Positions 10,516 to 21,884 of a stretch of DNA of 64,000 nt are shown here, piece by piece. The stretch comes from Hydractinia symbiolongicarpus. Its lineage: Eukaryota > Cnidaria > Hydrozoa > Anthoathecata > Hydractiniidae. Each line of letters opens with the position of its first letter. Position 1 is the stretch's first letter. The stretch covers positions 15,376,001-15,440,000 of the forward strand of contig NC_079878.1 of the NCBI RefSeq assembly GCF_029227915.1. The letters are read 5' to 3'. The notes below the pieces were generated by a model. The model was given only the letters and a program-made list of their open reading frames with translations, was not told the origin of the DNA and did no database searches. The translations under genes and the position numbers were made by a program.

Positions 10516-11985
10516 CTGTAAGTTAATTTGATATACATGTTTTAAAAACAATGATTAAAACAAAAGTACCTTAAATAAAAAAAAATTGGCAATAACACAG
10601 AAAAATGTACTTCACAAAAAATTACCTGTCACATGTATCTATATTCTCCTTCTCAGCTTTATGTAGAACTTCATGTATAGGCATCTCAGGATATTATCTG
10701 GAAAAAAAAGAGAAAAGAATTGTGTACTTGTTAGCACCATGGCTTCTTTATGAAATCATTTTGATTAATTTAAAATATAGATAACAGTACCTCTCTTGTC
10801 TATTGATAAAATCTTGGTAGGCTTGTATCTGCGCTAAGCCAAGGTCTAAACAAAAAATCATAAAGTAGACTTGGTCACACAATCTTATTCGGAAAACTAA
10901 GTTCTTGTAAATAACGATGTATACGAAACATCTTAACTCACCCAAATGCGGGTTTGGCAAGAAATGATTCGATTGAGCTATTGGATATATCCATACAATC
11001 ATTAACTGCGTTGTCATTTTGTCTAAAAAAACAAAAAGTTTTTTAAATTTTTATATCAAATCTTCACAAAACCTAAGTGCATACATGATGTTTACTTTTA
11101 TTTCTGCATTGATTTATTTTTTTAGATCGTCTGTGTGTATGGGGTGTGGAGGAAGAATATTACAAACTGTGCAGCACACGTGCTAATTTTTATGCTTGAA
11201 ATGTTTTTACGAAAAGCTTCGTTAATAAAATCTTGTATATTGATGTGTGTTGATTTTTTACATTTATTCGACTTTTATTTGACGTGTATTTTTTTAGAAA
11301 ACGAAAACATATTTTTATAAGAAACTTCGCCTAGCTAACTGAAAAGCATTTTGTCTAAAGGTTTTTAGCGTAATTAACCCCAACGTCGTTAATTAACCCC
11401 TATATTACAGCTTTTAGCGATTCGGCGATTTACCGTACCTGAAACCTTAGTTTTTTATAAAACAACGTGTAGGTACGAATCCTACACAATACAATATTCA
11501 CTTACTTTTCAATTTTTGTCTTTTTTTGTGGCGGCACGACGGTATCAGATGACGATTCGTCGTCTCACAAAATGACCAAGGTATCCTAAATGTAACCGGA
11601 AAATAGTATGTTGCATCAAAACGTCCTATCAAAATTTAGGCTAAATACATCCCATTAGCTTATCGTTTAATTACGCTGACAATAGCAAGCTTACCTTGTT
11701 CTCCTCATTTGTTACATCAATAAAAAGTGACATATTGATTAGTCGATGTGTAAGTTGTGTTTTGGTATGTACGTCTTAACCCCTTAAGAAGTCAATCGAA
11801 AAGGAAAAACACGAGGGCAGGAGATGCATTTCGTTCTTCGATCCAGCAATGCATTATTACTCGTTCTCAATCCTTTTCATCCCTGTTTAGTTGGTCTATA
11901 TGAGATCTTCTAGTAATTAATGAAATAAACCCTATTGCAACCGGAATAGCTATGCAGTTTATGTTTCCCAGGAGTTTACATCTTA
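10516..11985. other. Non-coding region with possible decayed 5' exons of the MULE gene
   Basis: Minus-strand stretches at about 10624-10690 (MPIHEVLHKAEKENIDTCDR) and 10785-11017 (GLAQIQAYQDFINRQER, IESFLAKPAFG) end at GT donors and may be old 5' exons, but a continuous frame cannot be built. From 11020 to 11985 the DNA is AT-rich with no recognisable gene. Confidence 0.35.
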
Positions 11986-12041
11986 CTCTGATTCAAATCA
12001 TCCAGACATGCCATTGTATGTCTGGATGATTTGAATCAGAG
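11986..12041. repeat. Perfect 24-bp inverted repeat, 8-nt loop
   Basis: The left arm 11986-12009 and right arm 12018-12041 are exact reverse complements (CTCTGATTCAAATC... against its complement) around the 8-nt loop GCCATTGT. It lies in non-coding DNA with no terminator-like T tract. Comparable hairpins occur at 27308, 30684 and 41101. Confidence 0.9.
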
Positions 12042-12334
12042 CTTTGTCAATGCAATTTATTTTTCCAGATCTTACCAATTATGCCATGACCAATTTGCGA
12101 CCACAATAAGTAAAAAAGACATTGGGGAGGAGGATGAACTGCTCTACGCTAGATTGTGGACCCCGGGTTACTCAAAGCTAGAATTGGCCTTATTTTTCCG
12201 GATCCATCGGCAAACCGGTAAATTAAAAAAAACAAAGATGGTAGATGCAAATCCCCAACTCGCTGCATCGCAACTCACTGACTCCCCAACTTTGCAACTC
12301 CCTGTGTAAGTATACTCTTGATGCAGAAACCTGG
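12042..12334. other. Spacer
   Basis: A 92-codon ORF runs through here from inside the hairpin but has no recognisable domain. GGGAGTTG-type words near 12250-12310 resemble those at 1340-1370 in the opposite orientation. Confidence 0.3.
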
Positions 12335-13868
12335 TTAAAAATGTACGAAGCTGATTTCCGGTGCACGAGCTAACTGGCGTAAATATACAACACCCGGATT
12401 GTTTATATCGAACCTAAAATGTTGATACAAGGATATGTTCAGAATCTTTACAAACATAGCGCTGAAGAAGGTATTCCAATCAAACACCGGAACAATGACT
12501 TCGCCGTTCGGGAGACCTACAAGTTGCGACATGTTTGTACCAATATTTGTTGACGTATCAACAGCACTTGCAACATCAAAGACCGATGAAACATACCGCT
12601 TCTGAAAATTCTGCTTAATTTTACCAAAGCATTTGTCCGGCGAAAATGTTGTGTGACCTGCAAGCATAAAATCGTAATTAATTTTGTTGTGCAATTTTGT
12701 GATAACTCTCCAACATAAGTACCTCATAAAAATGCTGTTTTTATTTTGCCCGCCGCAGTTATCCGCATTTAAAATTAGTTCTTTTTCTCCGTAACCATAG
12801 TTCTCCAAGTAATGGTGGATATAACTGATAACAGCGTTTGGCCCTTTTCCGCAGTCAATTATTTCGTCGATGACGTATGTCACTTGCCGATTTACAACTT
12901 CATTATCTACCCCGAAAAGAGGGCATTTACAAGGGACTTTAAAGAATATGGCTCCAGGTTGTTCTGGATTATTGGGATATTACACCATTTGAGCAAAGTC
13001 GAATGAGTACAACATAGAATGTTTTGGCTATTTGCAGTTCTTTGCTCGATTCCTGTGTGAATGGCTGAATTCTTTACGGAATTAGTAGCAAGAAGTATTT
13101 TATCGTTGTAACTGCTCCTCTGTTCTATCGCATCAGTCAGATGTTGCTGCTGCTGCGGCTTCCTTTTTTGTAACTTCATCATCATTACTGCTCTTTATTA
13201 TCAAATTGTTTTTTTTTGACACGTGAAGCATCAATCAGTTGTGGTTTTTGTGTTATTATGTATGGTTCAAACTCATTCCAGTACTTACAAAATAATTTGT
13301 AGGATATCAATATGTTGTCCTCACAAGCGTCTTTGTATGCAAAGTATACAAACGCCATTGTGTGATGCGAAGGTAAGAGTATTACTCGCTCATCCCGCTG
13401 ACCCGCTACACGTCCAGGAAGAGATAGGCCCTATGCGTGGTTTTGAATGTACTGCCGAAAATAATTGATATGCGAAATATCCGTAGTGTTATGCGGATTT
13501 CGGTGTTTGTTGCCGTGTTCCCGAGGTGACACACCAAACTGATCGAAATGAAGTTTGATGGCCTTATAGCGGGATTGTCCTATGGCATACAAATGGCAAA
13601 ATGTGTTTCTGCAAACCATCTTTCCGCTGTGCATAAATCTAGTTTTGTCTTTCATTCGTTCACTGGGGAGAGCTCTTAAAGTTGACAATGCTCCCATTAC
13701 CACTAGATCTAACTCAAGCTTGCTTCGTTCAACGCAATGACTAGCGATGTCCCAAAATTCACCTTTAGAAAATTGGTTGGAACAGGCTGTGCCGTTTGGT
13801 CCAAGCTGACAACCGCAGGAGTTTTGGGAAAAGAGTGATATTGATTCCAATCCCCTAAAATAATACAA
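12335..13868 (-). pseudogene. DUF7869-like transposon-derived protein, decayed
   Basis: Minus-strand blocks in order. 13868-13431 carries SCGCQLGPNGTACSN, ELDLVVMGAL and HFDQFGVSPREHGNKHR. Scattered pieces at 13400-12900 include TMAFVYFAYKDACEDN and CKCPLFGV. 12883-12335 carries ILNADNCGGQNKN, FMRYLCWRVI and LAGHTTFSPDKCFG. The ADNCGGQNKN...GHT..SPD core is characteristic of a family of RNase H-like proteins, probably transposases, that is abundant in cnidarian and other animal genomes. The reading is split by stops and frameshifts between 12883 and 13430. The catalytic chemistry is inferred from the conserved Asp and His residues. Confidence 0.6.
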
Positions 13869-14150
13869 CGCGCTTTATAACAAGTCTGCAGCTGCTGTTA
13901 TTATTCGTTCTATTTTTCGGTAGAATCTGAGGCTCGCGAAAATTAATTCTTAAAAACAAAAAGGTGTAAACAAAGTAAAACAAACTAAGAACAAGTCAGG
14001 CTTAAAAAGGATAGTCTTAGATAAGATTTTAACGCAAAAATGTTTGGATCTATAGAGATATTCTTACAATAAATTGTTGTCGCATTGACCAACCGCATAT
14101 TTATCTGCAAGAGTGTAGTTTTCCGCCATTGTTGAATCACTAATGAGCCT
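13869..14150. other. Spacer
   Basis: AT-rich, no gene or repeat recognised. Confidence 0.35.
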
Positions 14151-14159
14151 TAATTTTCA

Positions 14160-14830
14160 AAGCGCGTTTTTATTTACTAATTTCAAGCGTTATAACTGTC
14201 AGCGTTTACTGTCAGCGTTTTAACGTTACCGTTTGAGAAAGCGAACAGACCGAATATTCATACTGAAACTATTTTTTCAACTAAGTAACTAACAAACAAA
14301 AACTAAAATTTATTCTAAATTTACAATCTGCATGCTAATCGACTTGGTCCAGAGAAATAACAAAGCTAAAAAATATATATATATATATATATTAATAAAT
14401 ATTTAGGATTAAAATATCAACGGAAAAAGCATTCAAGTATAGGGCGTTATGACGCCTGCAAAACGCTTTAATGATTTGCGATCATTGTGAAGAAGCGTTT
14501 TAATGAGTTATAACGGTTAGAAGCAGCTTTCAAGTGTAGGGGCGTTATAACGTCTGCATAACGCTTCAACAATCCATGGTCGCCATGAAGAAACGTTATA
14601 ACGCGTTACAACGGTTAGACGTTATGGCTATGGAACGTCTGATTGAGCAGTGTTCGAAAGTTTTTTACGTTCGAAATTTCAAGAAATGCATAACGTTGTT
14701 ATTAACGCGTTATAACGCTGCTATTGAAGAGCCAATCAGTTTAAAGAAGCAAGAGAAATTTTAACGCCGTTACATTTTTTACAGTAATAAACCTCAGCGT
14801 TATAACGCATATTTTACCGCCGTTAATATG
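14160..14830. repeat. CGTTATAACG palindrome cluster with two diverged ~95-bp copies
   Basis: The 10-bp palindrome CGTTATAACG is exact at 14543, 14594, 14708 and 14798, with one-off variants at about 14188, 14444 and 14505. Two diverged copies of about 95 bp (from about 14430 and from about 14528) share GTAGGGCGTTAT, TGCAAAACGCTT-like and TAACGGTTAGA words. The 62-codon ORF at 14576 is not a gene. This may be a MITE with subrepeats. Confidence 0.55.
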
Positions 14831-15380
14831 TCAGATCTTAAGGCTTTATATTGCCTCAGTATAAGAATATTGCCTCAATATGAGACAAGTCAATAAATAC
14901 CAGCAAATGGGCAAGTCCCAATTTTTAAAGGAGGGGCAAAAAAGTTAACATCAAATTCCATTTTCATGCCCATTTTTGTGCAGATTCACTTTGTCGAATA
15001 TTCTACATAATTCAAATTTAGCTGTATTTTGCCTAAAAAACACTATGCTTGACTGTACTTTGATTTATTTAAAGCATGCCTCAAATTTTGTACCGCTTAC
15101 TGACCATCCAGACATGGGCAACTCTGAAAACATGAGAGCAGTACTCAATTTGTTTTGTTTTACCAGATAAACCTACCCTGTCAATGGCATGACTGCTGCT
15201 CACGCAGAATAAAGTTTCAGTATGGCACAAATCATATTTAGGAGAATGCATATTCATTTCAGGAGATCATCTCCAAAATTTGAGATTTTCTTGTCAATAA
15301 CGTAAATTTTATTGAATTCTGTTCCAAAAAAAAAATCGTTTTGCTTAGCTACTAGTCCAGAAGCCACAGTAGTTCTTCTA
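14831..15380. other. Spacer
   Basis: No gene recognised. The stretch ends where an RTE-type 5' region begins. Confidence 0.3.
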
Positions 15381-17130
15381 GATTCAAATTACTCTCTTTA
15401 GGAGGCAAGAAAGGAGTTGGACTTCCTTCGCCATGCCTTCAAGAGTGATTGTCCTGTCACTTGAAAAGCATTATTCTGGTCTGTGAACAGTTGGCCTAAA
15501 ACAATGCTGAAACTCTTTATTAATGGATGCGAAAACAGTTGAAAAGACGTACTGCGCAAACTGGACTCTAGGGAGTGAAAGTGTTGCGTATGGTAGGACA
15601 AGTGTCAGGAGTGAGTATCGTCAGACCATCTCCCAGCTACATCACAAAATATAGGTTGATGATGGCTAGTGTAAATGTTGGTACACTGAGAGGTGGTACA
15701 GGTGAAGTAGTTGAAACCTTAGTACATAGTTTTTATGTGCTGTGTTTATGAAGTCAGGTGGTGAAGAGCTTCAGTGAGATTTATAGAAGGTAGGCGGGCA
15801 AGAATAAGCTTTTTTGGATTGGTAGTGATGGATGTTGAGGAGCTGGCATAGTCGTCACAGAACAGTGGGTAGAAAAAGTAATATAAGTTTATGCATGTAA
15901 TTGCTAAAGTTCCCAGGAAAACCACAGTATTAAAAAATCAAATGTAATTCATAAACAACGTTGTGGTGTCAATTTATGGGCTATTTGGCGAAAAGGGGTG
16001 AGGACGCTTGGCGAAAAGGGGTGAGGACGCTTGGCGAAAAGGGGTGAGGACGCTTGGCGAAAAGGGGTGAGGACGCTTGGCGAAAAGGGGTGAGGACGCT
16101 GAGAAAAAATACACAAAACTCTCCTGTGTGTTTTTATATTTTAGTTTAACCAACCAGCTGGCAACCTAACTGGGTACTGCAATTAACATGGGCTAAACTA
16201 TATTTAGCTCCATTTAATTGTTGTATTACAAAGTAGACTGATAACATATGAATCAGGTAGCCAGACAAAGATAGATTACCTCCTGGATAGAAAGTCAGTT
16301 AAGAAAATGGTGAAGGATGTGACAGTTATAGCAGGGGAAGAGTGTCTATCCCAGCATAGGTTGCTGGTTTGTGATATTATCTTTTAGAGTTCCAAGAAAG
16401 CCAAGGAAGAGTATAGGCCCTGTCAGAAAGTCTGGAAGATGAAAGAAAAAAGAGATTATAGGAAGAGAATTTAGTGCAGAAGTTCAGCAGTTGGCCCAGA
16501 ATAGTCAATGTGATATTGAAAATGTTGAATGTATATACTATTGAAGAATTGTCTTCTAGAAGCTTCTGATGTTGCCTGTGTGTGTTGACCAGCGTATAAA
16601 AAAAAAGAAACTTTGGAAAGAGTGAAAATCAGATGGTAGTAAAAATATCCACTTAGAATCTAAGTGTGATGCTTGTACAGCAGTGTAAAGGCAAAGTAAG
16701 AACAGAGAGAAACAGATTTGTAGATGTGTTGAGAAGGAAAGACCAGTTTAACGAGTGGTTAAGATAGCAAGGCAAACGAAGAAGACTAATCAAGATGTTG
16801 TAGGTGTCTTGGCTAGTATGAAGGAGAAAAAAAATTCACTTGGAAGAGTTATCAAAGGTTGCTTAACTTGGGATGAGGATAATTTGCCTGATGGTGATGC
16901 AACAGACGTGGCAGCTATTCAGATCAAAACAGAATGAGTGATGGAGGCTATTAGGACAATGAGGATTGGCAAGGCCAAGGAGTGAAAATATTTGAGTTGT
17001 GTTTATTACGAGTCTTGCTAATCAGATTATAAAGGAAGGTGTTATCTCAAGTGACTTGCAGTTTAATGTTATAGGCAATTGTTGCAAAGGCAAGGGTGAA
17101 GCATTGAAAAAAATTATTAATAGAGGGTCA
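15380..17130 (+). mobile_element. RTE-like LINE ('craniofacial development protein 2-like' type), 5' half, decayed
   Basis: 15390-15650 resembles 29540-29880 base for base over long stretches (shared AACTCTTTATTAATGG, TCGTCAGACC, GATGGCTAGTGTAA), marking the 5' region of one family. Coding remnants follow: MASVNVGTLRGGTGEVVETL at 15662 (endonuclease start), SQTKIDYLLDRKSVKKMV at about 16260 and EECLSQHRLLVCDI (endonuclease end, SQH). RT-start pieces include QTKKTNQDVVGV at 16775 and ANQIIKEGVISSD at 17015, then NCCKGKG. Frameshifts and stops are frequent. The copy stops near 17130, where BEL-like sequence begins. Confidence 0.7.
15985..16099. repeat. Five perfect copies of a 23-bp tandem repeat
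   Basis: TTGGCGAAAAGGGGTGAGGACGC is repeated exactly five times with no mismatch, inside the otherwise heavily mutated RTE relic. There are no spacers, so this is not a CRISPR array. The perfect identity points to recent expansion. Confidence 0.95.
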
Positions 17131-17198
17131 AAGTTTGGTGGAGTTTGTTTTATTGTTGAGGTTGAGGGTTTGACGAAACTTGTTTTGTTGTTGAGGTT

Positions 17199-18170
17199 GT
17201 GAGTTTATCGAAGTTTGTTTGGTTGACTTATTGCTGCGGTTTAGAAGTGGATAACCTTAGTTCTTTGTTTGGAATGATGTCAGTGAATTCTCCGAAAGCT
17301 AAATCTGAAGGCGGAAAAAACAAAAGTGTTGCTGAAAATGCAAAGTCGGTATTAACACCTTTTGTTATGACTGGAGTTAAAGTTGATGTGCAGGTCCATA
17401 GAGATGTTGATGAGGTTATGACCAGACTAGAGATCAGTAATAAACCAATGCTGGAGAGGCAGACTAGACGTTCCCAAAGACAGAGGACATATACACCGAA
17501 AGGTATGGAACTTTAAGTAGAAACTTTGTATCAGAAAAGACAGAAATTACACAGGAGAGTATGTAAACTAATAGAATTAATCAGAGAACTTATGTTAACA
17601 GATAGTCGTTATAAAACAGTTGTTAAACAGTGGAATCAGCTTGTTGAAGTTTGGAAGTTATTTGAAAACGCCCATGCATCATATTGTGAGTTAAATCGCC
17701 AGATAATTCCATCTAGTGATATAGACGAAGCTAACTATTTTGTAGACATCGATGAGCAAGTATTTGCTTTGAAACACATGTCAAAAAATTGGATAGCAGA
17801 AATTTAAAATCGTTTAGAGAAAAATTCTCAAAAATCCAATAGGAGAAGTTTATCAAAGCACTCATCAGGTTCGAGTAAATCAAGTAGATGGCAATCATCA
17901 ACCAAAGAAAAGGCAATTTAGGAAAAAATCAGTTTAGCCGAATTAAAAGCAGAAGCATCGTTGTTAGAAAACCGTCAGAAGGCAGAACACTTAAGCAAGC
18001 AGTTGGAACAGAAATAGCCAAATCCCAAGCGCGGAATAAAGTATATGAACACTTAGAAAGAGAATCTCAGGCATCTGTCATGTTACCACCCAGTCATGTT
18101 AAGTTAAAATCAAAAAGAAAGTTTGGTTTGTGCCCTTGATATTGATGCTCCAAAAACTTCAGTGACTGTT
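17199..18170 (+). pseudogene. BEL/Pao gag-like region, decayed
   Basis: Plus-strand fragments 17199-17516 (MSVNSPKAKSEGGKNKSV...), 17526-17807 (a helical region with KLHRRVCKLIELIRELM and WKLFENAHASYCELNRQI) and 17888-18139 fit the N-terminal gag of a BEL element, because BEL pol pieces follow directly in the same orientation. There are stops between fragments. Most of gag and the start of the protease are missing. Assignment rests mainly on context. Confidence 0.45.
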
Positions 18171-19039
18171 AAAACTATGAACGGCGATCGGACGTTTTCA
18201 TCTTCGGTAGTGACTGTTTGGAGGTTTGTACAGCAATACCGAAATTGGAAAAATGTTGGATCAAGTTACCAAAGTCGTACACAAAGCACGATCTTCCAAC
18301 GAGTTCTGAGGATATTATTACTTCAAAAAAGATATCAAGTTGGAATTATTTGCATGATATTGCAGACGAAATTTCAAAAACTCCAGGGGACGTCGGTCTC
18401 TTATTTGGTGCAAATTGTGTGAAAGCTCCGGAGCCACTAGAATTGATCCCTAGTATGATGGGTGGACCATATGCCGTTAGAACTAAGCTTGGTTGGTGTG
18501 TTGTTGGACCAATTCAGTCAAATGGTAGCGCCAGAAGTAATTGTCATAACATTATTATTAGCAACATTGAAAGCGTATCATCATCACCAACTAGCTTCGT
18601 TGCAAAAGAAAGTATACACGACTCGGGCATTGCAGAAATGCTGCATCAAATGTATCTTCATGATTTTACAGAGCCAAAACTTGCTGACTTGAAGGTGAAT
18701 GAGCCAGATTCCGAGGAAATTTTGTTTGAAGATCGTAAATTCATGCAGTTAATGGAAAAAGAGACCAAGTATGAAGATGGACACTATATCTTGCCATTAC
18801 CAGTAAAGGACCCAGAAATCATTCTACCAAACAATCGCAAACAAGCAGAACGAAGGTTAGAACAACTTAAAAGGCGTTTCAAAAGAAATGACAAGTTCTT
18901 CACAGACTACAAGAAATTCATGGAAGACATGATAACTAGTGGGTTTGCAAAACAATCGGATAATCCACCTCCAGAGGGAAAAACATGGTATATCCCACAC
19001 CACGGTGTATATAATGAAAATAAACCTTTTAATAAATAA
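18124..19039 (+). pseudogene. BEL/Pao pol: protease end and linker before RT, truncated
   Basis: After a frameshift near 18215 the reading 18218-19039 contains GDVGLLFGANCVKAPEPLELIPS, GGPYAVRTKLGWCVVGPI, IAEMLHQMYLHDFTEP, QLMEKETKYEDGHYILPLP and ILPNNRKQAERRLEQLKRRF, ending KTWYIPHHGVYNENKP. These blocks in this order are diagnostic of BEL/Pao polyproteins just before the reverse transcriptase. The RT and RNase H regions that should follow are absent. The reading stops at 19039 and unrelated sequence takes over until the integrase part at 19629. Confidence 0.85.
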
Positions 19040-19615
19040 CAAAGCTTTTCTATCACCGTTCTTCGTTCATAAACTTTTAAAATGCGATCTAAAAAAAACA
19101 TTTCTATCGCCGTTTTTCGTTCTAAGAAAACTTAAACTTCTAAAACACGATCTAAAAAAGCTTTTCTATCAAAATTAAAGTTTCAATCTTTGTTAAAATA
19201 TAATAATTTCTATCGCTTAAAAGCTTTATTTAACCCGCGCAACCTTCTCGCTAGTTTATTTAGTTTCCACGCAAAACTTTTGTTTAATAAAAATATTAAA
19301 CAATGGCTCATCGTGTCACATTGATAGAGTTGATAACATTTGCAATTATGCTATTGGGAATAGTTATGTTAACACTATTTAACACTAGTTACGCGCAGTT
19401 ATAATAAGCTATTTTTCTTCGATAATCTTTTGTTTATTACGCGCTAGTTAATGACTTATAAGACTCGCAAGATAATTAATAAGAACAAAAGACAAACAAC
19501 TACCGCCTCCGAGAAAAAGGTGTGAAACTTGAGCGTACGCGTACGCTTACATCTGGACTGTACTGTATGTTTTTAAATAGATCTTTATATTACGATATCG
19601 TATTGAGTAAAGAGG
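19040..19615. other. Unrelated insert replacing BEL RT/RNase H, with short tandem repeats
   Basis: 19043-19160 holds two to three diverged copies of a ~60-bp unit (TTTCTATC.CCGTT.TTCGTTC ... GATCTAAAAAA). The rest is AT-rich, with AACACTAGTTA-like words and a GCGTACGCGTACGC run near 19535. A 33-codon ORF at 19303 is listed separately. It may be an LTR or another insertion. The ends could not be set exactly. Confidence 0.4.
19303..19404 (+). CDS. Small ORF with one predicted membrane segment
   Basis: The 33-codon reading starts MAHRVTLIEL, has a hydrophobic run ITFAIMLLGIVMLTLF long enough to cross a membrane, and ends NTSYAQL. No family is recognised. It may be chance in AT-rich DNA or the first exon of something lost. 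The start is preceded by AAACA, an acceptable Kozak-like context. It is the only ORF in this insert with any character. Confidence 0.2.
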   Translation: MAHRVTLIELITFAIMLLGIVMLTLFNTSYAQL

Positions 19616-19621
19616 ACAAGA

Positions 19622-21033
19622 ACAATCATTGTTAAAAGTTGATCATCCACATCTTAAACATCTTAGTGTCGACATGATGGAACATGTAGCATATAAAATT
19701 ATCAGTCTACTGCAAGAAAAATATTTCTCATCAGAAATCGATTCTCTGGGAAGAAAATCAAATTTAATCTCATCCAGCACCATATATAAATTAAACCCAG
19801 TTGATTCTCATGGAATATTACGTGTTGGTGGAAGTCTAAGAAACGCAAATTTTGACGAAAATGTAATCCATCGTATCCTGCTGCCAAAAAAATAATAGAT
19901 AATAGAATTAATTGTTCGTTGGTGTCATGAAAAGGTAGCTCACAGTGGAAGAGGAATGACCTTAAATGAACTTTGTGGAAATGGATTTTGGGTAATAGGA
20001 GCCAACACAGTTGTACGTTCTCTTATTAACAAATGCGTTATATGCCGTAGCTTAAGAGGTAAGGTTGGTAATCAGTTAATGGGCAATTTACCAAAAGAGA
20101 GATTACAATCTTGTTGATATGTTTGGTCCCTTTGTAATCAAGATTAGGAGGAATGAATTAAAAAGGTATGGAGCAATGTTTACATGTCTTAGTAGTCGTG
20201 CTATCCATATTGACATAACATCATCAATGGACACAGATTCATTTATACTCGCAATAAGACGTGTTATTGCCAGAAAAGGAAACATTAGAACCATGATTTC
20301 TGATAATGGATCAAATTTTGTTGGAGCTCAGTCAAAACTACGCAAAGCATTTGAAGAAATGGATCAAAAGCATGTCCAAGAATTTTTATCTAACCAAGGT
20401 AGCTACAGAGTGGATAATTTGGAAGAAAAATCCTCCAGCAGCTAGCCATAGGGGGGAGTATGGGAACGACAAATACGTTCAGTAAGATCCATATTGACAG
20501 CACTTTTAAAGACTCACGCAGGTTCTCTCAATGAAGAATCACTAATTACCTTGATGACTGAGGCTGAAGCAATTGTTAATTCCAGACCTTTGACTGTTGA
20601 AACACTAAATGATGTCAACAGTATGCAACCATTATCCCCAAGTCAACTTCTTACAATGAAGAGCAAGGTGATAATGCCACCCCCTGGATCATTCTCACGA
20701 CCTGATCTATATAGTCGCAAACAGTGGAGAAGAGTTCAATACTTGGCGAACGAATTTTGGGACAGATGGAGAAAAGAATTTGTGACTAGTCTACAGCCAA
20801 GGATGAAGTGGCAAAAGAATGAACGAAATTTTAAGGTTGGCGACATTGTTCTGTTAAAAGAGCACACTGATCGTTGTGATTGGCCGATGTCGAGAGTAAT
20901 AAAAACATTTTCAGACGAAACAGGCACAGTTCGTAGCGTGGAAATATTTTTATCACGAAATGCAACAGAACAGAAAAAGGTGATATTGGAGCGTCCAATT
21001 CACAAGCTCGTTTCGTTGGTTGGAATTGAGTAA
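19622..21033 (+). pseudogene. BEL/Pao integrase and C-terminal DUF5641 region, decayed
   Basis: Order of blocks: HPHLKHLSVDMMEHVAY and HGILRVGGSLRNANFDE, then HEKVAHSGRGMTLNELC, and a zinc-binding ...INKCVICRSLRG. The core follows with FVIKIRRNELKRYGAMFTCL, SSRAIHIDI and TMISDNGSNFVGAQ (catalytic D). After a frameshift near 20405 come GGVWERQIRSVR, LITLMTEAEAIVNSRPL (catalytic E) and the C-terminal QWRRVQYLANEFWDRWRKEF and VGDIVLLKE. Integrase inserts the cDNA into the genome. A stop near 19893, a break near 20100 and the frameshift near 20405 disable it. Confidence 0.85.
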
Positions 21034-21092
21034 GATTCCCCGACGAGGGAGCCTTGTTGTGTTAGTTTCAAGATGTTCCCATCTTGAGGGGA

Positions 21093-21480
21093 GCCAGATG
21101 AAACAGTCTTTGTTTTGTTTATCTTTTTTATGTGTAAAGTTATGTATATTTATTGTTTATGAGTGTACTGAGTCTCTATGTGTATAAAGGTTTTTGATTC
21201 ATTTTATTTAGTTGTGTTCCTTAGGGACTGTTATGCATTGAGGCATGCTTATTGTCATTTGGAAATTAGTCTTCTTACTAGTAAGACATGACATAAAAAT
21301 TGTTTCTGTCATATTTCTTCATTCTTGGTGTTGACCAAGTATTTGTTCATTCTTGGTGTTGACCAAGTATTTGTCATTCTTGGTGTTTACCAAACACATT
21401 TTTCTTGTTGCTGCACTGCAATAAACTTTACCACCGTTGCAAACAAGTACAAGTTTTGTTAAATTGTGTCGCTTACTTTG
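21093..21480 (+). repeat. Possible 3' LTR of the BEL element, with a 27-bp triplication
   Basis: A short G-rich tract (GAGGGGAGCC, 21090s) follows the pol stop and could be the polypurine tract. Downstream DNA contains ATTCTTGGTGTTGACCAAGT three times (about 21320-21395, the last copy with one change) and an AATAAA at 21420. No matching 5' LTR exists near 17130-17200, so the LTR call rests on position and signals only. Confidence 0.35.
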
Positions 21481-21884
21481 GCAGCAACAAAAAGAAGCAC
21501 ATGATCTTGCTTGGATAATCAAGTTTCTTCAGATCATGGGTTAAAGTAACACAGAATATAAATTTTTATCACAATTTTCCAATTATACAAATCTAAATTG
21601 AAACTTAGAATTACAATCGATAACTTAGTATTAGCTATAATCGATAACTTGGTATTAAAGTCCATTACAGCATGCTATATGTAATTGTGTAGCAAAAGCT
21701 CAGTCATAATTTTAAATGTTTACTATAATAAAATTTCTAATTCTGTAAGGACTTCAGAGGAACTTTATAACTACAGAAAAATTTATAATTTAAAATGAAA
21801 TATGCAACATAGGTACTCAGATATGGAATTATAAAGAACAAGAATTTTCAATCATCATATAAAGTCTTCAATATAATACACTAT
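21481..21884. other. AT-rich spacer
   Basis: Short duplicated words (AATCGATAACTTAGTATTA and AATCGATAACTTGGTATTA at 21616-21656) but no gene. Confidence 0.35.

Noticed and set aside
12031-12309. 92-codon ORF starting in the 12-kb hairpin
   Set aside because: Composition and content are not protein-like and it has no recognisable motif.
15985-16099. CRISPR-like direct repeats
   Set aside because: Units are contiguous with no spacers, and the window is eukaryotic.
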